Source of the DNA: Oscillospiraceae bacterium
GTDB taxonomy: Bacteria; Bacillota; Clostridia; Oscillospirales; Ruminococcaceae
Direction: 5' to 3'
NCBI GenBank assembly: GCA_017436125.1
Contig: JAFSDS010000049.1
Coordinates: 1-53,510, forward strand
DNA: 53,510 bases
Position numbers and translations under genes: made by a program. Positions 1 through 8,408 of the stretch are shown one piece after another. Numbering within the stretch: the first letter of the stretch is position 1; the number at the start of each line of letters is the position of its first letter. The notes under the pieces are model-generated. The model searched no databases. It was not told where the DNA came from and was given only the letters and a program-made list of their open reading frames with translations.

Positions 1-1
1 G

Positions 2-568
2 AAAAAAATGTTTTTAATGGGCAGAAGCGAGGCGGGAAAAACTTCCCTGACCCAGATTCTGCACGGTGAAGAACTTCATTATCACAAAACTCAATATACG
101 AATACAGACGATTTTATAATCGATTCCCCGGGCGAATATTCCGAGACCAAACATTGTGGAATCGGTCTTGCATGTTTTTCCTTCGAGGCGGACGTTCTTG
201 CTCTTGTTATGGCGGCAGACGAACCCTTCGCAGTTTTCGAACCGAACTGCAACTGCTGGACAAACCGCCCGCTTATAGGAATTATCACAAAAATAGATTC
301 TCCTTTCGCAAACGTTCCGATGGTGCGTAACTGGATGATAAATTCCGGTTGCGAAAGGGTTTTTGAGATAAGCAACGTAACAAAAGCGGGCATCAAGGAG
401 CTTTTTGATTACCTCGAGGCAGACCCGGTTAAAATTCCCTGGCAGGAAGCGGTCGACCGCCAATGGAGCGGGCAGCCCGAATGGATGAACAAAGAAGAAT
501 TCGAGGAATTCAAAGAATCCGGTTGGGGAATAGATAAACAGCTTGAAGAATTCATCGCAAAAAAATAA
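2..568 (+). CDS. eutP: EutP/PduV-family small GTPase, 5' end at the window edge
   Basis: Counting from the ATG at 8, the protein shows a G1 loop GRSEAGKTS at residues 5-13, a G3-like DSPG at 39-42 and a G4-like TKID at 94-97, then an acidic C-terminal tail of about 45 residues. This is the EutP/PduV type found in ethanolamine and propanediol utilisation loci, where its exact role is unsettled. The frame is open to the window edge: two Lys codons precede the ATG at 8, and base 1 is a g that could end an ATG. Family members usually start as M-K-K just before the P-loop, so I think the true start lies at the edge. Its genomic neighbours upstream are not visible. No microcompartment shell gene is in view, although a PduL is present at 15.7 kb. 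Confidence 0.82.
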   Translation, partial: KKMFLMGRSEAGKTSLTQILHGEELHYHKTQYTNTDDFIIDSPGEYSETKHCGIGLACFSFEADVLALVMAADEPFAVFEPNCNCWTNRPLIGIITKIDSPFANVPMVRNWMINSGCERVFEISNVTKAGIKELFDYLEADPVKIPWQEAVDRQWSGQPEWMNKEEFEEFKESGWGIDKQLEEFIAKK

Positions 569-598
569 AACCTTGTCCGAAAAGGACAAGGTTTTTTT
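567..598. terminator. Bidirectional intrinsic terminator
   Basis: An 8-bp stem (CCTTGTCC at 571-578, GGACAAGG at 584-591) is flanked by A4 and T7, so it works in both directions. It serves the GTPase gene from the left and the CHR transporter genes from the right. Confidence 0.85.
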
Positions 599-608
599 GT
601 TTTAAAAA

Positions 609-1184
609 TCAGATAAGCCCGAGGAAACCGAAAACGATTCCCGCCGCGGCGCTAATTCCGAGAATGACCACCGGATGGGGGTTTTTCTTTTTGAGCACGA
701 ACCAGCAAACAGCGCCAAGGATAATTCCCGGCATGCTGATAAGATCGAATATGGCTCCGGTTTCTTTAAAGAGCGGGATGTTGATAACGGAGATTTTTAA
801 AACGGAAACAAGAGCGGAGCAGATAAGCGCAACGGAAACGGCACGAAGACCGTAAAAAGCGCCTTTTACATATTTGTTTTCGCTGAATTTTTTAAGAAAG
901 CGGGAAACAATGCTCACTATTATTATTGATGGGATGATGAATCCGATGCTTGCAAGAAGTGCACCGGGAATTCCCGCGGCGGTAAAGCCGACATAAGTCG
1001 CCATATTTATGCCTATGGGACCGGGGGTGGATTCGGAAATTGCGACCATATCCGCCAGCTGTTTTGTGGTAAACCAGCCGGTGTTTTCCGCTATATCCTC
1101 AAGGAAGGGAAGAGAAGCAAGTCCTCCTCCAACAGTAAAAAGACCGACCTTTAAAAATTCAAGAAAAAGCTGAATATAGATCAT
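609..1184 (-). CDS. Chromate transporter (CHR) family, short-chain subunit B
   Basis: This 191-residue hydrophobic protein carries the CHR-family N-terminal signature (VGLFTVGGGLASLPFLED, about residues 13-30), followed by the conserved ESTPGPIG segment near 50-57 and several membrane helices. Short-chain CHR proteins work as a pair of half-size subunits, which fits the second CHR gene directly upstream. The start ATG overlaps the upstream stop (ATGA at 1181-1184) and has an AAAGGAGGTGA ribosome-binding site inside the upstream gene, so translation is probably coupled. Family members export chromate; the physiological substrate in an anaerobe could differ. Confidence 0.85.
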   Translation of the reverse strand: MIYIQLFLEFLKVGLFTVGGGLASLPFLEDIAENTGWFTTKQLADMVAISESTPGPIGINMATYVGFTAAGIPGALLASIGFIIPSIIIVSIVSRFLKKFSENKYVKGAFYGLRAVSVALICSALVSVLKISVINIPLFKETGAIFDLISMPGIILGAVCWFVLKKKNPHPVVILGISAAAGIVFGFLGLI

Positions 1185-1726
1185 TTTCCGTCACCTCCTT
1201 TAAGGATGTGAACAAGAATGCCGCCGACTGCGGCAATAAGTACGAAAAGGATGGGGCTTATATCGGTGAATATCGAAAGACCGAAAACGATTGCAAAAAG
1301 CGCAAAGGTGAATTTATCGATAACCGCTTTTTTAAAAAGTTTTATAACGGAAGTAAGGATAAGAACGCAAACGCCGACCCTGATTCCCGCAAAAGCATTT
1401 TGGACGACCGGAAGATCGGAAAAACTCTGTATAAAAGCGGCAATGGCAACGATTATAACAATGGAGGGGGATATAACGCCAAGGGATGCGGCAACAGCAC
1501 CCGCAAAACCTTTTACCTTGCTGCCCACAAAAACAGCGGTATTTACCGCAATAACGCCGGGAACGCACTGGCCTACGGCATAATAATCCATAAGTTCCTC
1601 TTCGGTTGCCCAGCCTTTGTTTTCAACAACCTCCCGCTGGAGCATCGGCAGCATGGCGTATCCTCCGCCGAAGGTAAGGCCGCCTATCCTTGCAAAGGCA
1701 AGAAAAAGTTCAAAAAGTTCCTTCAT
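1181..1726 (-). CDS. Chromate transporter (CHR) family, short-chain subunit A
   Basis: This is the partner half of the CHR pair, 181 residues. It has the FARIGGLTFGGGYAMLPML signature near residues 8-27 and the QCVPGVIAVN segment around 50-59, with repeated hydrophobic helices after that. I place the start at the ATG at 1726, which has an AAAGGAG 7 bases upstream. A longer in-frame reading from 1777 would include an unlikely leader and skip the ribosome-binding site. It is the first gene of a two-gene operon with a 4-base overlap. The two proteins probably form an antiparallel heterodimer, as reported for other short-chain CHR pairs. Confidence 0.84.
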   Translation of the reverse strand: MKELFELFLAFARIGGLTFGGGYAMLPMLQREVVENKGWATEEELMDYYAVGQCVPGVIAVNTAVFVGSKVKGFAGAVAASLGVISPSIVIIVAIAAFIQSFSDLPVVQNAFAGIRVGVCVLILTSVIKLFKKAVIDKFTFALFAIVFGLSIFTDISPILFVLIAAVGGILVHILKGGDGK

Positions 1727-1834
1727 CGGTAACTCCTTTATAAAATAATATAACAGTATAATATTATCAAAAAACAAAAATCTGTCAAGTTCCGGAACAA
1801 GACAGAGGCTTTTGGTTCAAAAAGCAACAATCTG

Positions 1835-1862
1835 TTGCCAAAAGGCAAAAATGTGATAGAAT
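1835..1862 (+). promoter_or_regulatory. Promoter of the gamma-glutamyltransferase gene
   Basis: TTGCCA at 1835-1840 and TAGAAT at 1857-1862 are separated by 16 bp. They lie 34 bases before the TTG start of the next gene. The TTGCC/GGCAA bases around the -35 form a short dyad. Confidence 0.55.
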
Positions 1863-1895
1863 GAAAATCAGTAATATAAAAGGAGGAGAAAGCTG

Positions 1896-3524
1896 TTGAA
1901 AACTTCCTTCGATCCCACCTATCAAAAATATCCTTCCCGCCGCTATCCCGTATATGCAAGGGGAGGCATGGTCTGTGCATCAAGCCCCCAGGCTTCCGCA
2001 GCAGGACTTGAAGTTATGAAAAAAGGCGGCAACGCCATGGATGCGGCGGTTGCAACGGCCTCTGCCCTTACTGTTGTTGAACCCACAGCCAACGGAATAG
2101 GTTCCGATGCTTTTGCGCTTATATGGTCCGCAAAGGAACAAAAACTTTACGGGCTTAATTCAAGCGGCCCTGCTCCCATGGCAGCGACAATAGAAGCGGT
2201 TCTTTCCGAAGGAAAGGATAAGGACGGAAAAATGCCGGTTTTCGGCTGGACTCCGGTAACGGTTCCCGGTGCGCCGAAGGCCTGGGCAGAAATAAATAAA
2301 AAATTCGGAAGACTTTCCCTGGCGGAGGATATGTCCCTGGCGATAAAATACGCGGAGGAAGGATACCCCTGTTCACCAAACCTTGCAAAGATGTGGAAGG
2401 GCGCTTTTAACCGCTATAAACAGGTTTTTACCGGCGGGGAATATGACGAATGGTTCAGAACCTTTGCACCGGAGGATAAACCCTATGAGGCCGGCGATAT
2501 CATAAAACTTCCGAACCACGCAAAAACACTTAAAGCTATTTCCGAAACCGGTGCGGATGCTTTCTATTCCGGCGATATCGCAAGAAAAATAGATGCGGAC
2601 AGCCGGGAGCACGGAGGTTTTCTCCGCTATGAGGATCTTGCAAAGTACGAAGCAAAATGGGTGGAACCTATAAAGGTCGGCTACCGAGGGTATGAGATTT
2701 GTGAAATTCCGCCCAATGGCCAGGGAATAACCGCTCTTATGGCGCTCAATATTCTTAAAGAATTTGATTTTGCAGAAAAAGACTGCGCAAGAACATATCA
2801 TCTCCAGTTGGAAACCATGAAAATGGCCTTTGCGGATTCGCTTCATTACGTTACCGATCCGGAATACATGGATATCGATTATAACGACCTTTTAAAACCG
2901 GAATACGGAAAAGAAAGAGCGAAGGAAATCGAAGATCAAGCGAAAATATATACCCATTCGGTACCGCCCAAAAGCGGAACGGTATATTTCTGCTGTGCGG
3001 ACGGAGAAGGAAACATGGTTTCCTACATCCAGTCAAACTATATGGGCTTCGGTTCCGGAATCGTTGTAAAGGATACGGGAATATCTCTTCAGAACAGGGG
3101 AAGCGATTTTTCTCTTGATAAAAACGACGCAAACTGCCTTATGCCCGGAAAACGTACATATCATACTATTATCCCCGGATTTTTTTTAAAGGACGGAAAA
3201 GCTGTCGGTCCTTTTGGTGTAATGGGAGGATATATGCAGCCCCAGGGCCATGTTCAGGTGGCCATGAACTATATCGACTTTGGTCTTGATCCGCAGCAGT
3301 CCCTCGACGCACCAAGGTGGCAGTGGATGCGTGATAACAGCGTTACGGTGGAAACATCGTTCAGCACAGAAATTGCAAAACAGCTTAAAGATAAGGGCCA
3401 CAACATAAGAGTTGACCTCAATACTCCAAGCTTTGGCCGCGGCCAGATGATAGTCCGCCTTGAAAACGGAACTTTGGTAGGCGGAACGGAATCCAGAACG
3501 GACAGCAATATTGCCTGTTACTGA
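1896..3524 (+). CDS. Gamma-glutamyltransferase (YwrD-like, cytoplasmic)
   Basis: A 542-residue member of the gamma-glutamyltranspeptidase N-terminal-nucleophile family. The N-terminal part has the usual GGNAMDAAVA segment (about residues 40-49). The self-cleavage threonine is probably in SGTVYFCCADGEGNMVS, followed by SNYMGFGSG and the late GVMGGYMQPQGH segment. These features match the Bacillus YwrD branch better than secreted Ggt, and there is no signal peptide. The start is a TTG with AGGAGGAGAAAG just upstream. It probably cleaves gamma-glutamyl bonds of glutathione or gamma-glutamyl peptides inside the cell. The peptide deformylase gene follows after 15 bases, so the two are co-transcribed. 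Confidence 0.88.
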   Translation: MKTSFDPTYQKYPSRRYPVYARGGMVCASSPQASAAGLEVMKKGGNAMDAAVATASALTVVEPTANGIGSDAFALIWSAKEQKLYGLNSSGPAPMAATIEAVLSEGKDKDGKMPVFGWTPVTVPGAPKAWAEINKKFGRLSLAEDMSLAIKYAEEGYPCSPNLAKMWKGAFNRYKQVFTGGEYDEWFRTFAPEDKPYEAGDIIKLPNHAKTLKAISETGADAFYSGDIARKIDADSREHGGFLRYEDLAKYEAKWVEPIKVGYRGYEICEIPPNGQGITALMALNILKEFDFAEKDCARTYHLQLETMKMAFADSLHYVTDPEYMDIDYNDLLKPEYGKERAKEIEDQAKIYTHSVPPKSGTVYFCCADGEGNMVSYIQSNYMGFGSGIVVKDTGISLQNRGSDFSLDKNDANCLMPGKRTYHTIIPGFFLKDGKAVGPFGVMGGYMQPQGHVQVAMNYIDFGLDPQQSLDAPRWQWMRDNSVTVETSFSTEIAKQLKDKGHNIRVDLNTPSFGRGQMIVRLENGTLVGGTESRTDSNIACY

Positions 3525-3539
3525 AAAGAGGAGAAATCT

Positions 3540-3950
3540 ATGGTAAAACAAATCGTCCATGACCCAATGTTCCTTGCGCAAAAATCAGAAAAGGCATCCA
3601 AAGAAGACCTTAATACGGTAAAGGATCTTCTGGATACCCTTGAGGCAAACCGCCTTGGCTGTGTTGGAATGGCGGCGAACATGATAGGCGTTAAAAAACG
3701 CATAATCGCCTTTGATAACGGCGGAAAATATTCCGTTATGCTCAACCCGGAGATAATCAAAAAATCCGGTGAATACGAAACGGAGGAAGGCTGTCTTTCC
3801 CTTTCCGGAATGCGGAAAACAAAGCGTTTTCAGTTTATAACCGTCCGATATCAGAACGAAAAATTTGAAACAAAAACAGAGGGCTTTTTTGGCTGGACTG
3901 CCCAGATAATCCAGCATGAGATAGATCACTGCGGCGGTATACTGATATAA
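3540..3950 (+). CDS. def: Short peptide deformylase-like protein with altered motif 1
   Basis: A compact 136-residue deformylase. Motif 2 EGCLS (residues 83-87) and motif 3 QHEIDH (125-130) keep the metal-binding Cys85, His126 and His130 and the catalytic Glu127. Motif 1, normally GxGxAAPQ, reads CVGMAANM (41-48), so the oxyanion-hole glutamine is replaced by Met48. Main deformylases are usually 150-190 residues. Short variants with this motif are, to my recollection, common in clostridia as second copies, and their activity is uncertain. It sits 15 bases after the gamma-glutamyltransferase gene with its own ribosome-binding site and ends at a strong terminator. A standard Def for protein maturation is probably elsewhere in the genome. 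Confidence 0.85.
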   Translation: MVKQIVHDPMFLAQKSEKASKEDLNTVKDLLDTLEANRLGCVGMAANMIGVKKRIIAFDNGGKYSVMLNPEIIKKSGEYETEEGCLSLSGMRKTKRFQFITVRYQNEKFETKTEGFFGWTAQIIQHEIDHCGGILI

Positions 3951-3982
3951 AAAATGCCCCGCAAAAGCGGGGCAAATTTTTA
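3949..3982. terminator. Bidirectional terminator between convergent genes
   Basis: The stem TGCCCCGC/GCGGGGCA (3955-3974) with an AAAA loop is bracketed by A- and T-runs. It ends the deformylase gene from the left and the DUF212 gene from the right. Confidence 0.9.
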
Positions 3983-3988
3983 ATTAAA

Positions 3989-4453
3989 TTACGCAAAAAT
4001 TATAAAATGCATTCCGCAGGCGCAAAGTATTCCGAGAATGATGCCGGTAATAACCTGAAGAGGGGTATGGCCGACAAATTCCTTAAGAACGACCTCCGGA
4101 AGTTCATTTTTTGAAAATTTTTCAAAGGAATCAACAAGGATGTTGAGAAGCTTTGCGTGCTTGCCCGCCTCAAGGCGAACGCCCATGGCGTCGTGGCAAA
4201 CGATTATTGCAAGGATTCCGCTTATGGCAAATTCAAAAGAACCGAAGCCATAGGTAAGCGCACTTATGGTTGCAAGGGAAGAAACCGTTGCGGAATGTCC
4301 GCTTGGCATGCCTCCGTCACCGAAAAGTCTTGAAAAATCCCAGCTTTTTGTAATAAACGCATGTATAAAAACCTTAAGCACCTGGGCAACGGTCCAGGAA
4401 ACAACAGCGGTTATAAAAAATTTATTTGTAATAAAATCAAAAATCCAGTCCAT
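3989..4453 (-). CDS. Divergent PAP2 family (DUF212, YuiD-like) membrane protein
   Basis: A 154-residue protein with four to five hydrophobic segments and the GDGGMPSGHSA motif near residues 46-56 that defines the DUF212/divergent PAP2 family. The PSGHSA part resembles the phosphatase motif of PAP2 enzymes. I chose the ATG at 4453 (MDWIFDF), preceded by AAAGGA; an in-frame TTG one codon upstream is less likely. Relatives are presumed membrane-bound phosphatases but few have been characterised. It is transcribed alone, divergently from the ECF S component gene. Confidence 0.82.
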   Translation of the reverse strand: MDWIFDFITNKFFITAVVSWTVAQVLKVFIHAFITKSWDFSRLFGDGGMPSGHSATVSSLATISALTYGFGSFEFAISGILAIIVCHDAMGVRLEAGKHAKLLNILVDSFEKFSKNELPEVVLKEFVGHTPLQVITGIILGILCACGMHFIIFA

Positions 4454-4478
4454 CAAAAATTCCTTTGCTTTATAATTC

Positions 4479-4505
4479 CATCACAGGTAAAACCTTAATG
4501 TGATG
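4479..4505. promoter_or_regulatory. Dyad in the divergent intergenic region
   Basis: Inverted repeat CATCACA/TGTGATG with a 13-base spacer. It lies just upstream of a weak promoter for the S component gene (TTAATG at 4495-4500, 16 bp, TATACT at 4517-4522). The position suits an operator, but it could also be a plain hairpin. Confidence 0.4.
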
Positions 4506-4561
4506 CACTATAATGTTATACTTTATTGATTTGGATGTCAAGAAGAAGGGGGAATGTTTTT

Positions 4562-5137
4562 ATGATAAAAAAACGGATAAATAAAACGGCATTGGGCGCA
4601 ATGTTTCTTGCGGTGGGTATTGTTCTTCCTTTTTTTACCGGCCAGATACCCCAGATAGGAAGTATGCTTCTTCCGATGCATATTCCGGTTTTTCTTTGCG
4701 GACTTATCTGCGGCGGAAGATACGGGGCGGCTGTTGGTTTTATAATGCCCCTTATGCGTTCATTCCTTTTCGGAATGCCGCCTATTTTTCCAACAGCGAT
4801 AGCCATGGCTTTTGAACTTTCCGCATACGGATTCATCGTTGGCTTTGCATACGAAAAAGCCCGCTGGCACTGTATAAAATCCCTTTACCGCTGCATGATA
4901 GCGGCAATGCTTGGCGGAAGAGCCATTTGGGGAATTGTTATGCTGGTGCTTCTTGGAATCGGAACAGAGGGTTTTACCGCAGCAGCCTTTATTTCCGGAG
5001 CATTTTTAAACGCTGTTCCGGGAATAATCCTTCAGTTTATTATGATACCCGGCATAATGCTTGCCCTTGATAAGACCCATCTTGTTCCTTTTGGCAAAAA
5101 CGAAAAAGCAAAATTTTATAAAAATGCCACAGACTGA
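4562..5137 (+). CDS. ECF transporter S component
   Basis: A 191-residue, strongly hydrophobic protein with about six membrane helices. It has the features of energy-coupling-factor S components: an N-terminal ALGAMFLAVGIVLPF helix, LPMHIPVFLCGLICGGRYGAAVG, then FPTAIAMAFELSAYGFIVGF. The substrate cannot be read from the sequence; similar clostridial proteins take up vitamins or their precursors. The start is the ATG at 4562 behind AGAAGGGGGAATG. An upstream frame beginning at 4526 adds only basic residues without a ribosome-binding site. No EcfA or EcfT gene is nearby, so it would use a shared energising module (group II ECF) encoded elsewhere. Confidence 0.8.
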   Translation: MIKKRINKTALGAMFLAVGIVLPFFTGQIPQIGSMLLPMHIPVFLCGLICGGRYGAAVGFIMPLMRSFLFGMPPIFPTAIAMAFELSAYGFIVGFAYEKARWHCIKSLYRCMIAAMLGGRAIWGIVMLVLLGIGTEGFTAAAFISGAFLNAVPGIILQFIMIPGIMLALDKTHLVPFGKNEKAKFYKNATD

Positions 5138-5223
5138 TATTTACACCGCGGCTATGCGGTGATATTATAAAAACAAGAGCAAAACAAGATTTTATCCTGC
5201 ATCCCGAAAAGTTAATATTTTTA

Positions 5224-5256
5224 AAAAAGCCGCGGAAAAAACGCGGTTTATTTTCC
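5224..5256 (+). terminator. Terminator after the S component gene
   Basis: The stem GCCGCG/CGCGGT with extra A-T pairs (5226-5251) is followed by TTATTTT. A second small palindrome, CACCGC/GCGGTG at 5144-5161, lies just upstream without a T-run. Confidence 0.6.
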
Positions 5257-5291
5257 TTTACTTATTTTTTCATAGATTACGGGAGAAAAAC

Positions 5292-5891
5292 ATGGAAATT
5301 AAATATAAAAACATTGTTTTGCGCGATATGAAAGAAAGCGATATCGAAGACGAGATACGCTGGAACACCGTTGAAACCGATTGGGCACATTGGGATGCCC
5401 CATGGGAATCGGAACCGGAGCTTCTTACCTTCGATGCCGAAAAACACCGCCGAAAGGAACTTGAATTTCTTTCAAAACCAAAAAGCGAACCCCGCTGGGG
5501 ATTTGAAATAGATTTCGGCGATAAACATATAGGTGCGGTAAGCTCCTACCTGATGAACGAAAACTTTGAATGGACACCTTTAAAAACCGCAGAAAATGGC
5601 GAAAAACTTTTCCGCGCGGTGGGGATAGAAATCTGCGAAAGCAGTTTTTGTGAAAAAGGCCTTGGAACAAATGCCCTCGGCGCTTTTATAAAATATTATC
5701 TCGATCTTGGCGAAACGGAGATCTATACCCAGACCTGGAGCGGAAACGTAAGGATGATACGCTGTGCGGAAAAACTCGGTTTTGAGGAATGTATGCGAAA
5801 AAAGAATTTTCGCCTTGTTCACGGAGAAAGGTATGACGGTCTTTCTTTTAAGCTGAACCTTAGAAAGTTTGAAGAATTTTTAAAGAAATAA
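5292..5891 (+). CDS. GNAT family N-acetyltransferase
   Basis: A 199-residue RimJ/RimL-like acetyltransferase. It opens with the typical short beta strand (YKNIVLRDMKESDIED). The V-G-I-E-I-C region near residue 110 is followed by the acetyl-CoA-binding GLGTNALGAFI (about 124-134) and the late WSGNVRMIRCAEKLGFEE segment (about 149-166). The substrate is unknown; relatives acetylate proteins or small amines. The ATG at 5292 follows GGGAGAAAAAC. The gene stands alone between two terminators. Confidence 0.85.
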   Translation: MEIKYKNIVLRDMKESDIEDEIRWNTVETDWAHWDAPWESEPELLTFDAEKHRRKELEFLSKPKSEPRWGFEIDFGDKHIGAVSSYLMNENFEWTPLKTAENGEKLFRAVGIEICESSFCEKGLGTNALGAFIKYYLDLGETEIYTQTWSGNVRMIRCAEKLGFEECMRKKNFRLVHGERYDGLSFKLNLRKFEEFLKK

Positions 5892-5928
5892 AAAGCGGAA
5901 CGGCAGAAATGCCGTTCCGCTTTTTTAT
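5889..5928. terminator. Strong bidirectional terminator
   Basis: A 15-bp stem, AAAAGCGGAACGGCA (5891-5905) with a GAAA tetraloop, is followed by a T-run. It ends the GNAT gene and also the converging ABC operon. Confidence 0.92.
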
Positions 5929-6575
5929 ATAACAGTTTTAAGAAAAGATTCAAGTTCCTCGGCGGATTTAAAGTCGCTTTTGGGTCTGTCGGCCTTTATT
6001 TCAAAAGGTTCGCCGCCGGCAACAACTATTCTGTCACAGAGGGAAAATGCCTCTGCAGGGCTGTGAGTGATTATGAGAGCTGCTTTTTCGGCCAGTTCGG
6101 ATTTTATTATATCAAGAACCTCCGTAAAAGTTTTTATGTCAAGCCCCCGAAGGGGTTCATCCATATAATAGCAGTCGCCGCCGAAGGCAAGGGCTCTTGC
6201 AATGGCAAGGCGCCGCTGCATTCCGCCGGAAAGTTCGTCGGGATATTTATCCGCATCCGCAGAAAGCCCGACTTTTTCAAGATACTGCATGGCTTTTTCT
6301 TTTTCGATGTTTACCGCGGCAAGATTTTCAAGAGCGGTGCACCAGGGAAGAAGCCTGTCCTCCTGAAAAACAAAGGAGGGGCGTTTTGCATCAAATGGAA
6401 TGATCTCTCCGCCCTGCGGCTTTAAAAATCCGGCGGCAAGTTCAAGAAGAGTTGTTTTTCCAAAACCGGAAGGACCGAGAACAGCGGTGGAAACACCCTC
6501 TTTTGCAGAAAAACAGAAGTTTTTAAGGATAACCTTTTCCCCATAAGAAAAATCAACATTTTTAAATTCAAGCAT
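5925..6575 (-). CDS. ABC transporter ATPase, SsuB/TauB type
   Basis: A 216-residue ATP-binding subunit. It has Walker A GPSGFGKTTL (about 34-43), the Q-loop VFQEDRLLPW, the signature LSGGMQRRLAIARA (about 114-127), Walker B YYMDEPLRGLD and the switch histidine in ITHSPAE. The PWCTALEN segment after the Q-loop is typical of the nitrate/sulfonate/taurine/thiamine-precursor subgroup. It is the last gene of a four-gene operon and overlaps the permease gene by 8 bases. An AAAGGAGGACGC ribosome-binding site lies inside that gene. Confidence 0.9.
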   Translation of the reverse strand: MLEFKNVDFSYGEKVILKNFCFSAKEGVSTAVLGPSGFGKTTLLELAAGFLKPQGGEIIPFDAKRPSFVFQEDRLLPWCTALENLAAVNIEKEKAMQYLEKVGLSADADKYPDELSGGMQRRLAIARALAFGGDCYYMDEPLRGLDIKTFTEVLDIIKSELAEKAALIITHSPAEAFSLCDRIVVAGGEPFEIKADRPKSDFKSAEELESFLKTVI

Positions 6576-7308
6576 TTTTGCGTCCTCCTTTCTTCGTCAG
6601 CCAAAGGATGAGTCTTTCGAGCAGAACGCTGAGCACGACAACAGCTGCGGTCCATGCAAAAGTATCGACGGTTTCAAAATAAATCTTCGAATCATGGAGC
6701 GCGGAGCCGATGGAATCTTTATAGGGGCAGATTACTTCTGCAGCGATACCGGCCTTCCAGGCCATACCAACAGCACTGTTGAGCGCGGCGACAAAAAACG
6801 GTCTTACGGAAGGGAGGGTTATGCGCAAAAAACGCTCCGTTTTTGAAAGGCCAAAGGCTTTTCCCATTTGGATAAGGTCTTTATCAACGGAAAGAATGCC
6901 TTTTTCTGTGTTGGCCCATACAGTCGGCAGAACTATGAGCACGGCAGTGAATATCGGAACGTTTTCAACGGTGAACCAAAGTATCGCAAGTATAATAAAA
7001 GAGGCAATAGGAGTTGCTTTTATAACGTGAAGAGCGGGTGCAAAAAGGGAATGGAGAAAGGGAGAAGCTGCCGTGAGCACAGCAACAACAGTTCCGAGCA
7101 CCGTTCCTATAACAAGACCGGAAACGACCCTGAAAAGGGAGGTTATAACCGAGAGCCAAAAGCCTGTTTCTTTGCAAAAATCAAAAAGTCTTTCAAAAAC
7201 AGAAAGGGGTGACGGAATAAGAATGTCATGGCCGACGCACATATGAACTATCTGCCAAAGAGAGAGCCAAAAAACAGCAGAAACTGCATAGGAAAGCCAT
7301 TTCTTCAC
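6568..7308 (-). CDS. ABC transporter permease, SsuC/TauC type
   Basis: A 246-residue permease with about six helices and the EAA-loop region of the binding-protein-dependent family (MGKAFGLSKTERFLRITLPSVRPFF, about 147-171). It starts at a GTG at 7308 behind AAGGTGACGG. The subgroup imports sulfonates, taurine, nitrate or pyrimidine precursors of thiamine; the sequence does not decide between them. It lies between the binding-protein gene (41 bases upstream) and the ATPase gene, forming a complete importer. Confidence 0.9.
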   Translation of the reverse strand: MKKWLSYAVSAVFWLSLWQIVHMCVGHDILIPSPLSVFERLFDFCKETGFWLSVITSLFRVVSGLVIGTVLGTVVAVLTAASPFLHSLFAPALHVIKATPIASFIILAILWFTVENVPIFTAVLIVLPTVWANTEKGILSVDKDLIQMGKAFGLSKTERFLRITLPSVRPFFVAALNSAVGMAWKAGIAAEVICPYKDSIGSALHDSKIYFETVDTFAWTAAVVVLSVLLERLILWLTKKGGRKNA

Positions 7309-7349
7309 TTTATACCGTCACCTTCTTTCGTAAAAATCAAGGAATAAAA

Positions 7350-8381
7350 TCAGCCGTAAAAATCCTCGCCGGGCATTTTGCCGCCGATGCTTGCGGGATT
7401 TGCTTCATAAAGAATGCCAAGGAAGTTTTCGAGCACGGATCTGTATTCCTCGCCGCTGAGCCATACGATATTGCAGCGGGGAATTGCATTTTCCGCAACG
7501 GCTGCAGCTGCTATTCCGTATTTTTCGATAAGTGCGCCTGCGGCGGCAGGATCGGAATTTGTGAATTCGATGCTCATGCCGTAATCTTTTACGAACTCGG
7601 CAACAGCTTCGGGGTTTTGTTCAAGAAATTCCTTGCGTACGGCAATGCCGCCCATGGTCATAACATTACCGGTGAGCATTTCCCATTCTTCGGAAAGGTT
7701 GAGTGCAACGCGGAAGTTTTCGCTTTTGGTCATAACGTTGGTAACAAAGGGCTCGGGGAGCATTACGATATCGTATTTTCCGGTAATGGCAAGGGTTGCG
7801 GCTTCGGTATGTTCGCTTGCCCAGAAGATTTCGGCGTTTACGCCGTTCTCTGCAAGGATGTGATTGAGCACGGATTCTGCGGTGCTGCCTTTTCCGGAGG
7901 CAAGAATGGCCTTGCCTTCAAGGTCAGTAATGCTCGAAATGCTTTCGCCGTGCTCAAGAATATAGAGAACGCCAAAGGTGTTTACACCAAGAGCGGCTAT
8001 TTTGCCTTCGGTTTTGTTATAAAGGGCAGAAATTGCGTTGGTGGGAAGGGCGGCAATATCAAGGTCACCCTGAATAAGGCGTCCGGTAAGTTCATCTGCG
8101 GCGCCGGCAACGGTAAATTCATAGCTGTTGAGGGTAAGACCCTGCTCATTCTGTTCCATAAGCCATGCGGCACCCATGCCGGTGGGGCCTTTGAGCATGC
8201 CGACTTTAACTTCTGCTCCGGCAAAAGCAGGTTCTTCCGGTTCTTCGGGTTCGGATTCCGGTTCGGAAGAGGTAAGGGGGTCTTCGTTTTCGGGTACGAT
8301 GGGTTCGTCAGGTTCGTTTGAGCATGCCGCCATGCTCATGATCATAATAAGCGCGATGATAAGGGAAAAAAGTCTTTTCAT
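7350..8381 (-). CDS. ABC transporter substrate-binding lipoprotein (SsuA/NMT1-like)
   Basis: A 343-residue exported lipoprotein. A signal peptide ending MSMAACS gives a lipidated Cys20, followed by a Pro/Glu/Ser-rich spacer (EPDEPIVPENEDPLTSSEPESEPEEPEEP). The mature domain begins VKVGMLKGPTGMGAAWLM and shows the periplasmic-binding fold of the NMT1/SsuA group, with LQGDLDIAALPTNA-like and DIVMLPEPFVTNVM segments. The ligand is unknown. GGAGGATAAAAAA precedes the ATG. The gene follows the Crp/Fnr regulator by 27 bases, so regulator and importer share a transcript. Confidence 0.88.
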   Translation of the reverse strand: MKRLFSLIIALIMIMSMAACSNEPDEPIVPENEDPLTSSEPESEPEEPEEPAFAGAEVKVGMLKGPTGMGAAWLMEQNEQGLTLNSYEFTVAGAADELTGRLIQGDLDIAALPTNAISALYNKTEGKIAALGVNTFGVLYILEHGESISSITDLEGKAILASGKGSTAESVLNHILAENGVNAEIFWASEHTEAATLAITGKYDIVMLPEPFVTNVMTKSENFRVALNLSEEWEMLTGNVMTMGGIAVRKEFLEQNPEAVAEFVKDYGMSIEFTNSDPAAAGALIEKYGIAAAAVAENAIPRCNIVWLSGEEYRSVLENFLGILYEANPASIGGKMPGEDFYG

Positions 8382-8408
8382 TTTTTTATCCTCCGTAAAA
8401 ACCTTATA

